64,000 nucleotides of DNA, taken from an uncultured Verrucomicrobiae bacterium (GTDB lineage Bacteria > Verrucomicrobiota > Verrucomicrobiia > Limisphaerales > AAA164-E04). The notes below the pieces were generated by a model that had not been told where the DNA came from, made no database searches, and saw only the letters and a list, made by a program, of their open reading frames with translations. Position numbers and translations under genes: made by a program. Of the stretch, positions 58,039 through 64,000 are shown in pieces. Where the stretch lies: assembly GCA_943788245.1 (NCBI GenBank), contig CALSPN010000017.1, positions 1-64,000 of the forward strand, given 5' to 3'. Positions within the stretch are counted from its first letter, which is position 1. Every line of letters starts with the position of its first letter.

Positions 58039-58539
58039 ATGAAATGGACATGTAGCTCATGTAGCGAAGAAATTGAAAAGGATTTTGATTCCTGCTGGAG
58101 TTGTGGAACAGGAAAAGACGGTAGTGAACCTCCTGCGAACTGGGTAAAAGAACATCCTCATTCCTATCCACCCATGCCTGATATAGCATGCTCAACAACA
58201 CCTCAGATACCTGGGCGAACGGTTGATGTGTCAAGAGGACTAGTTTGTGGCGAAGCTATTATGGGTGCCAATATTCTAAGGGACCTTGTTGCAGGTATCA
58301 CTGATATTGTGGGTGGCCGGTCCGGTGCATATGAGGGAAAACTTCGCGAAGGCCGGGCGATAGCGATTAGAGAGATGATGCAGGAGGCAGAGAATCTTGG
58401 AGCACATGCCGTTGTTGGTGTTGATATTGATTATGAAACGGTTGCCGAAACAATGCTTATGGTGAGTGCATCAGGTACCGCGGTATTACTCAAACCAGCA
58501 AACAGCATTAAGAACGCTTTGAATAAAAAAAGGTGGTGA
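58039..58539 (+). CDS. UPF0145 (YbjQ-like) protein with N-terminal zinc ribbon
   Basis: The 166 residues start with a zinc ribbon (CSSC at 5-8, CWSC at 19-22). A UPF0145 domain follows, with [40 protein letters not shown] and [18 protein letters not shown]0145 proteins form pentamers and were once called heavy-metal-binding; the function is not established. The zinc ribbon is an added module. An AAGGAA ribosome site lies upstream of the ATG. A small open frame follows 36 bases after the stop. Confidence 0.88.
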   Translation: MKWTCSSCSEEIEKDFDSCWSCGTGKDGSEPPANWVKEHPHSYPPMPDIACSTTPQIPGRTVDVSRGLVCGEAIMGANILRDLVAGITDIVGGRSGAYEGKLREGRAIAIREMMQEAENLGAHAVVGVDIDYETVAETMLMVSASGTAVLLKPANSIKNALNKKRW

Positions 58540-58575
58540 TCATGGGAATCCTCATTTTCACATAAAACATCAAGC

Positions 58576-58782
58576 ATGAAAATTGATACAGCAACGTTTT
58601 GGGGTAAGGACGCCGTAAAAAACATGAATCGGGAAGCATTTCCAGAGACTGAAAATAAACTTACAGCTGATGTCGCATTGGGTTCGCTCAGTGATCGAGT
58701 CGTTTCTCTCGTTACCGAAAAAGGCTGTGGTATTGCTAACTATGTTGCTTTCCATGGATCGTCCAACAGGTGCAGGCGTTGA
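58576..58782 (+). CDS. Short open frame of unknown function
   Basis: A 68-codon frame (MKIDTATFWGKDAVKNMN onward) starts 36 bases after the UPF0145 gene and ends before the pectate lyase. I recognise no family. Its residue use is plausible for a real protein (TADVALGSLSDRVVSLV), but it is short and could be a fragment of a longer lost gene or non-coding. It has no signal peptide. Confidence 0.35.
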   Translation: MKIDTATFWGKDAVKNMNREAFPETENKLTADVALGSLSDRVVSLVTEKGCGIANYVAFHGSSNRCRR

Positions 58783-58805
58783 GTAATATTTTAAATGGTG
58801 AAATC

Positions 58806-59852
58806 ATGATTCGCCCTCTCATACTAATAAGTTTGACGTTCATATTGACGAGCCAACATGCATGTCATGCAGACCCTGGATCTTTTTTAAAAAAAGAGAA
58901 TCGTTGGTTTACAGGAGAGGAAGCCCTGGCAATCGCAAAAAATATCCTATCCTTTCAATCAGACCTTGGAGGTTGGCCAAAAAATATTTCCACAACCGAG
59001 GGCCCTTATGAAGGTGACCGTAAGAATCTGAAACCAACCTACGACAACGGTGCCACGACAGATGAACTGCGTTTTCTGGCTCGTATGTTCAATGCGACAA
59101 GGAAACCAATTTTCAAAGCAGCGTTTGACCATGGCTTAAGCTACATCCTCAAAGGCCAATACTCCAATGGCGGATGGCCCCAGTTTCACCCGCCGGGAAA
59201 AGGCTACCATCGCCATATAACTTTTAATGACAATGCAATGGTTCGAATTCTGGAATTCTTGCGTGAGGTTCACACCAAAGAAACCTATCAATTTGTGAGC
59301 AAAGAACATCAGACACAATCAAGGAATGCTTTTGAGAAGGGGATTAGCTGTATTCTGAAGTGTCAGATTCAATTGAATGGCAGACGGACTGCGTGGTGCG
59401 CACAGCATGATGAAAAAGACTTCCGTCCACAATCGGGTCGAAGCTATGAATTGATATCGTTGAGCGGATCTGAATCTGTGGGTATCACCCGGCTTCTGAT
59501 CAGTATCAAGTCACCATCACCTGAAATGGTCGATGCGATTGAATCAGCCATTGATTGGTTTGAATCAACGAAATTGACAGGAATTCGTTTACTCAATCTG
59601 GATGATCCCAAATCACCCAGAGGACGCGACAGGATCGTTGTCAATGAAAAGAACGCCCCTCCTCTGTGGGCACGTTTCTATTCCCTGGAATCATCACGAC
59701 CAATGTTTGTCGATCGAGATGGTATACCAAAGGATCATTTGGCTGACATCGGTTATGAAAGACGCAATGGCTATGCCTGGTATGGCACATGGCCGCAGCG
59801 ATTGATTGAACACGAGTATCCTGCATGGAAAAAACGAAGACAGAAAAATTAA
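58806..59852 (+). CDS. Pectate lyase (PL10-like)
   Basis: A 348-residue exported lyase. The ATG at 58806 starts a signal peptide (MIRPLILISLTFILTSQHAC). Family blocks include FQSDLGGWPKNI, NGATTDELRFLARMF, GQYSNGGWPQFHPP, ITFNDNAMVRILEFLR, TAWCAQHDEKDFRPQSGRSY and LISLSGSESVGITRLL, with a C-terminal GYAWYGTWP. These match PL10-type pectate lyases, which cut polygalacturonate by beta-elimination with calcium. With the rhamnogalacturonan-lyase-like protein upstream it suggests pectin or a similar uronate polymer as food. The decayed sulfatase follows directly. Confidence 0.92.
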   Translation: MIRPLILISLTFILTSQHACHADPGSFLKKENRWFTGEEALAIAKNILSFQSDLGGWPKNISTTEGPYEGDRKNLKPTYDNGATTDELRFLARMFNATRKPIFKAAFDHGLSYILKGQYSNGGWPQFHPPGKGYHRHITFNDNAMVRILEFLREVHTKETYQFVSKEHQTQSRNAFEKGISCILKCQIQLNGRRTAWCAQHDEKDFRPQSGRSYELISLSGSESVGITRLLISIKSPSPEMVDAIESAIDWFESTKLTGIRLLNLDDPKSPRGRDRIVVNEKNAPPLWARFYSLESSRPMFVDRDGIPKDHLADIGYERRNGYAWYGTWPQRLIEHEYPAWKKRRQKN

Positions 59853-59865
59853 GGGTATCTTTCTT

Positions 59866-60480
59866 GTGAACCTGCCTAGACCAATTTTCATCCTCATCCT
59901 GACCTTAGGTCTTGCTCCAATCAATCCAGTCACAGGAAAGGAATCCAATTCACCCAACATCGTATTCATGTTTGCGGATGATCTGGTTTATGCGGATTTG
60001 AGCTGCTACGGGCAACCCTATGCAAAGAAACCCTATCTTGATCGTTTGGAAGCCAGCAAAGGCCAGCCATTTTACCTCAACATATGGGGCCACAGCACAC
60101 ATTTAAAGAGTGTGTAAGCATTGGAGGCGATCTTGATGCCTCCATGCGTCAATACCTTGCTGATGTATATGACTTGGATTTAAACGTGGGGCGTGTGCTC
60201 GACACAATCGATGAACTTGGAATACGAGATAATGCCATTGTCGTGTTTTCCAGTGATCATGGTCCAGCACCTGTTGTTGCAGGCAAGAAGAGTGCCCGGA
60301 CATATTCAAATAACATGCTCGGTTACGCAGGCACATTACATGGCGGAAAACATGAACAATATGAAGGTGGTATTCGGGTCCCATTCATCATCCGCTAGCC
60401 TGATCATGTTCCGTCATAAAAGTGAAATCAAACACCTTGATCAGCTGGTCCCGGTCGTCCATCGTCAGCACCCGACGTAA
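59866..60480 (+). pseudogene. Sulfatase remnant: internal deletion, frameshift and stops
   Basis: The first part has a signal peptide (FILILTLGLAPINPVTG) and the sulfatase N-terminal metal site NIVFMFADDLVYADLSCYG, up to KKPYLDRL. The sequence then jumps to GQPFYLNIWGHSTH, which belongs about 100 or more residues later in intact sulfatases, so the CxPxR formylglycine site has been deleted. A frame change near 60090 leads to VVFSSDHGPAPV and GGIRVPFIIR, followed by a stop. Beyond it, PDHVPS and NQTP fragments separated by stops continue to about 60480. This is a clear dead gene behind the pectate lyase. Confidence 0.88.
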
Positions 60481-60716
60481 TGCAAAGGTTGCGAGATATT
60501 CCAAAAACGCAAAAACCCATTTTAAATTAATTTCTCTTTCTCAGCAGTCAGATCATCCGATTTGTCATTTTATTTATCAAGGGGGCGAAATGATTCGCCT
60601 TTCAAATAAACGACTTGAAAACACTTCATCCTGTTTACCGTCTTTTAAGAAAGACTTCAGTTTGAAATTTCTCTTCTACCAAACGCTTGATCGTTTGTCT
60701 GCGCTGATTGTCTATG
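60481..60716. other. Non-coding stretch after the sulfatase remnant
   Basis: A 236-base region with no coding frame that I can defend, no hairpin terminator and no RNA gene. It may hold further decayed sulfatase sequence. Confidence 0.35.
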
Positions 60717-61323
60717 CTACATTCGGCCCCATTTGATTCCATGTAATTTAGCACCGGTCTCTCTCATCGATTCTGACCACGCAGATTGCCTGTCTGGAAT
60801 AGTTTGATCTGGAATTTGAATGGATCCCTGGATCAACAGCCCTTTGCGGGTTCTACGTTGGGCAGCTCCTGCAATTTTGAATCCATTTAACAATATGTCA
60901 TTCTCCTCGGCACCCAGAAAACACTGCCCTGGCCCGGTGGGAATGGCTTGATTGGCCAGCTTGGATGGAATGCTCAGGTCATTCAAAGCCTGATTTACCC
61001 AGCGGTGAATCCGGCAATAACTTTCGCAGGCTTTTAACCGATACCATTCATGATGATCGGGGATGGCAACACTGTAGGTCCAATCCGCCACATGGGAAAC
61101 CAATCCGCCCTCCCGTAGGACGGCGAACCAGAGGTCGAACAGGTGTCCATGAGGCGATGTCTTCATAGGCTTGAAAATATCCGAATGACACAGCTTCCCT
61201 GTCCCAGGAATAAAAGCGCATGATGGGCCGTCCTGTCTGACCCACCCATTGGAGCAGGCATTCATCCGTCCCCATGTTGATCCACGGCGTATCTGGTTGC
61301 GATATGAGCAGTCCCCAATCCAT
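60717..61323 (-). pseudogene. Lipoate-protein ligase family protein (LplA-like), one frameshift
   Basis: Two minus-strand frames make one protein of about 200 residues. The first has MDWGLLISQPDTPWINMGTD, RFYSWDREAVSFGYFQ and VRRPTGGRI. After a one-base shift near 61100 the second continues VSHVADWTYSVAIPDHHEWY, FLGAEENDILLNGFKIAGAA and QRRTRKGLLIQGSI. These are the LplA/LipB fold blocks (RRPTGGG-like, KIaGsAQRR). Such proteins attach or transfer lipoate or octanoate to carrier domains. Removing one G (CC on the plus strand at 61100-61101) restores the frame. Sequence error is likely. Confidence 0.8.
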
Positions 61324-61401
61324 GGTGCTGACTATGAATATTACTGAGGTGTGTTCAAGTTATCTCTGTTCTCGAAGGCATGAATCCGTCAAACTGATCG
61401 T

Positions 61402-62523
61402 ATGCACACTCCGCTGGAGTCATATCTGCATCAAATGATTCAGGAAAATGGACCGATCCCTTTTGATCGTTTCATGAACGAGGCCTTGTACCATCCACAA
61501 TGGGGTTATTATGAATCGAAGCAAACCCTTATCGGAAAAGGAGGCGACTTTCAAACAAGCGTCAGTAATGGACCGGTTTTCGGAGAACTACTCGCTCGAC
61601 AATTCTTGGATTGGTCCGTGATAGATTCAACAACTCAGTGGTTGGAATGCGGTGCTCATCACGGTCAGTTGGCTGAAGACATCCTTGAAACCATGGCAAG
61701 CATGGATTCTAAGAAAGCGCAGCAAATAACCTATCTGATCTTTGAACCTTCAAGAAAACGCCGTTCCATCCAGCAAGAGCGACTGAAACGTTTTGGTTCC
61801 AATGTGAGCTGGGTTTCCAAGTGGGATGAAGTGAAGACTCGATTCAGGCAAGGTGTGATTTTTTCCAATGAATTACTCGATGCATTTCCAACCAAAAGGT
61901 TTGAATGGGATTCCTCATCAGATCGCTGGTGCGAATTGTTCGTTAGTGGCAACCAAGATCAATTTCAATGGTACTTGCAGCCAACGGACCAGGAGGTTCC
62001 CGAAACCCTGTTATCGAAAGCAGAATTCGATCAACTGAAAACCATATTGCCGGATCATTACACAATCGAACGATCTCTGGTCGCAGAAAAATGGTGGCAT
62101 AAAGCGGCGAAGCATCTTGAACGCGGGCATCTCGTCACCATTGATTACGGTTTTATGGATAAATTTGAGAAATTTGCACCGCAACGCAGCAACGGAACCT
62201 TGCGGACTTACAGCCGACACCGCGTGGGAGGTGATGTATTGAGCAACCCAGGGCGAGTAGATTTAACCGCTCATGTCGATTTTCCTTCGCTCAAGAAAAT
62301 CGGAGAAAATCAGGGACTGAAAACAGAAGGGCTCATTTCTCAGGAAAAATTCATGCACGGTTGCCTTGAAAAGGCGTTCATTCAGGGGATGCAACTGTCT
62401 CCCAAACAAATCGCACAGTTTCGAACACTCATGCACCCCGAGCATTTCGGTAAATCGTTCAAAGTACTTATTCAGAGCAAGTTGGAATCACAGTCTAATC
62501 TTTTGAAACCAAAGAGTAAGTAA
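61402..62523 (+). CDS. MidA/NDUFAF7-type SAM-dependent methyltransferase (COG1565)
   Basis: The 373-residue protein has the family N-terminus (NGPIPFDRFMNEALYHPQWG), GKGGDFQTSVSNGPVFGELL, a SAM-site region WLECGAHHGQLAEDIL, VIFSNELLDAFPTKRFEW and TIDYGFMDKFEKF. NDUFAF7 in mitochondria methylates an arginine of a complex I subunit; in bacteria the substrate is not known. The usual GxGxG is here ECGAHHGQL, as in several family members. The gene is divergent from the lipoate ligase gene and intact. Confidence 0.92.
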   Translation: MHTPLESYLHQMIQENGPIPFDRFMNEALYHPQWGYYESKQTLIGKGGDFQTSVSNGPVFGELLARQFLDWSVIDSTTQWLECGAHHGQLAEDILETMASMDSKKAQQITYLIFEPSRKRRSIQQERLKRFGSNVSWVSKWDEVKTRFRQGVIFSNELLDAFPTKRFEWDSSSDRWCELFVSGNQDQFQWYLQPTDQEVPETLLSKAEFDQLKTILPDHYTIERSLVAEKWWHKAAKHLERGHLVTIDYGFMDKFEKFAPQRSNGTLRTYSRHRVGGDVLSNPGRVDLTAHVDFPSLKKIGENQGLKTEGLISQEKFMHGCLEKAFIQGMQLSPKQIAQFRTLMHPEHFGKSFKVLIQSKLESQSNLLKPKSK

Positions 62524-62635
62524 ACCCCCTCCCCCCATAGTTTTACAGGCTGCGCGCAATTGAAAAAGGCATCCTGCTCAGGCAGATATGTGGGACCAAT
62601 GGGGACCGGCTCCCTCCTTGTTTCCTATAAATGGA

Positions 62636-63029
62636 CTAAACTGGGCCGTTGACGGAGGGTGCCACTTTTTTTACGGCATTTTGAGTCGAGCCTGAATGAT
62701 TGGATTCACTCAAATAATCCGCAACTGCCGTGTGCAGTGATTTGGTTTCAATGCGTTGACGTGGGCTCAAATCATTTTGAACGCGCAGTGCCTCGAGTTT
62801 GGAAAGAGCCATTTCCAAATCATGATCCGAGACCGCCTTGAGAACTTCATGGGCCAGTTTGATGGAATCTTCCCCGAGAGCCGCCATGCCTTTCAAAGGT
62901 TCGACCTTTTCCTCAAAGGCTTCGTTAAAGCCGTAGGTGTCCACCGGGGAAACGATTTTGCCACACCCAATGCCTGCCAGTAATGAGAGCTATCCATAAC
63001 CCTCCAAATATCAAATTCCGTATATTCAT
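62636..63029 (-). pseudogene. Small lipoprotein of unknown function, frameshifted in the signal peptide
   Basis: The long open segment (MDTYGFNEAFEEKVEPLKGM onward, 102 residues) lacks a signal. One base upstream in another frame, an ATG at 63029 gives MNIRNLIFGGLWIALI, which joins LAGIGCGKIVSPV if one base near 62980-62985 is dropped. The join yields a full lipoprotein signal with lipobox LAGIGC. The mature part is mostly helical and has no family I recognise. The break is probably a sequence error. Confidence 0.6.
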
Positions 63030-63140
63030 TTTCCAGAATGTTTTAACAGCATAAGTGCTGCCAAGTTGCGGTTTAGAATAAATTTTAGCCGATCATTCAC
63101 TTTCTGGACTTGTGGAAACGTCTTTCGCTATGATGAAGTC

Positions 63141-63966
63141 ATGTCAGGACTTGAAGATCATGCAGGCGATATCGTGCGTAAATCTCGAATGGGGTTGGGT
63201 GTTCCTGCAGCCGATGTGGTGGAAGTTACAGGACTTCCTCAGAAGGCTTTGGAACAATTTGAATCCGAAGGCAGCGTGCAAGAGGAAATCCAATGGGAAC
63301 CACTGTGCCAGCGACTTCAGCTTCATCCTGAAAAGTTCAAATCTATTTTTGATGGATGGACACCCAGACCTCTTCCAGATTGACAAAATACCTCAAATCA
63401 GGCAAATCGCGACGGATGACGGTGGCATGGAGGTGAATGCTTATCTGGTGTGGGATCCCGATTCCCGTGAAGCAGCCTTGTTTGACACGGGATGGAACTC
63501 AGACCCCATTAAGGAATGCATCCAGCGAGAAGGTCTCGCGCTGAAAAGTCTGTTCATCACGCATCAACATCATGATCATATAGCTGCCATGACTCCTCTG
63601 CGTAGGCTGTATCCCTCCATGCAACTCTGGGCTCAGGGCCAAGGAGTACCGCCCAAAAACCAGGTTTCCGAAGGGCAAATGTTCTCATTGGGTGCACTGA
63701 AAATTCATGCACGCATGACGCCGGGACATGCATCAGACGGGGTGACCTATGTGATAGATGGGCTCTCAGGCGATTTTCCTCGAGCTGCGATCGTGGGTGA
63801 TGCCATTTTTGCAGGTTCGATGGGTGGCGCTCCAGCTCATTTTGAACTGGCCAAGACCAAAATCCGTGAGGTAATCCTGAGCCTGCCCCAACCCACTCTG
63901 ATCTGTCCTGGGCACGGGCCTTTAACGACATTGAAGGAAGAGCAGTCGCACAATCCCTTCTTTTAA
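63141..63966 (+). pseudogene. Metallo-beta-lactamase-fold hydrolase with N-terminal helical domain, one frameshift
   Basis: Two frames join near 63378. The first (MSGLEDHAGDIVRKSRMGLG from the ATG at 63141) is an HTH-like helical domain of about 80 residues (GVPAADVVEVTGLPQKALEQ). The second is a glyoxalase II-like metallo-beta-lactamase domain with THQHHDHIAAM, MTPGHASDGVTYVIDG, AIVGDAIFAG and LICPGHGPLTTL. These are the metal-binding His/Asp sets of the fold, so it is a likely thioester or small-ester hydrolase. One extra base (probably a T near 63380) breaks the frame. The gene ends at 63966, close to the window edge. Confidence 0.78.
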
Positions 63967-64000
63967 GCAAAAAGACCCTTTCATCCCAACAACAGATTTA

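Noticed and set aside
59866-60396. Active sulfatase
   Set aside because: The formylglycine CxPxR region is missing and stops follow; recorded as a pseudogene instead.

Overview
The window reads as chromosomal DNA of moderate GC from the Planctomycetota-Verrucomicrobiota-Chlamydiota group, most likely a free-living, probably marine Verrucomicrobiota. This rests on family content: a PVC-type membrane-bound dehydrogenase with HEAT repeats and a C-terminal cytochrome c, a DUF1549/DUF1553 (PSD1) cytochrome next to a DUF1501 protein, a very large CotH/lamin-tail surface protein, several sulfatases with a formylglycine-generating enzyme, and an H-X9-DG type pseudopilin. No rRNA, tRNA, CRISPR array, insertion sequence or prophage gene was recognised.

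Layout. 0.1-5 kb: a secreted multidomain protein (transthyretin-like, dockerin-like and cohesin-like regions) and an M48 protease, both broken by frameshifts. 5-7.8 kb: a secreted arginine-rich protein, ychF, and a small AraC-type regulator. 8.2-13.7 kb: a tight three-gene operon of a methyltransferase, a membrane hybrid histidine kinase and a response regulator with a kinase-like output domain. Its gene order and architecture resemble the phcB-phcS-phcR quorum-sensing operon of Ralstonia, in which PhcB makes a 3-hydroxy fatty acid methyl ester signal and PhcS/PhcR sense it. This is the most interesting system in the window. 13.8-24.5 kb: an eight-haem cytochrome, an FKBP isomerase, an nrdR-unknown-HIT-pgsA operon, and a minus-strand chain of PVC dehydrogenase, rnhB, yraN and mutM. 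24.8-45.7 kb: a CE15-like esterase, the giant CotH/lamin-tail protein, a sulfatase, a nucleoside-monophosphate kinase with an extra N-terminal domain, AIM24 with a decayed second copy, a DUF1080-like protein, a lipoprotein formylglycine-generating enzyme, a thioredoxin-fold protein, and a PSD1 - DUF1501 - WD40 series. 45.7-48.3 kb: DJ-1/PfpI, ruvC, ruvA and a DUF374 acyltransferase. 48.3-60.5 kb: a sugar isomerase-like protein, a cytochrome c peroxidase, a YtkA-like lipoprotein, a PcRGLX/YetA-like rhamnogalacturonan lyase candidate, a pseudopilin, a second sulfatase, a sialidase, a VOC protein, a UPF0145 protein, a PL10-like pectate lyase and a sulfatase remnant. 60.7-64 kb: a broken lipoate ligase, a MidA-type methyltransferase, a small lipoprotein and a metallo-beta-lactamase-fold protein.

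How it fits together. The accessory genes suggest breakdown of pectin-like and sulfated polysaccharides (pectate lyase, rhamnogalacturonan lyase candidate, glucuronoyl-esterase-like enzyme, sialidase, sulfatases and their maturase), alongside surface and redox proteins typical of the phylum. The PhcBSR-like operon would give cell-density control, but nothing in the sequence ties it to particular targets.

Quality caution. At least eight otherwise well-conserved genes are interrupted by single-base shifts, mostly one extra base and often in a short homopolymer, and the first 3 kb carries about eight. Sequencing or assembly error is a strong alternative to real gene decay for most of them. The sulfatase remnant near 60 kb and the second AIM24 copy near 37.7 kb carry stop codons or deletions and look genuinely decayed.
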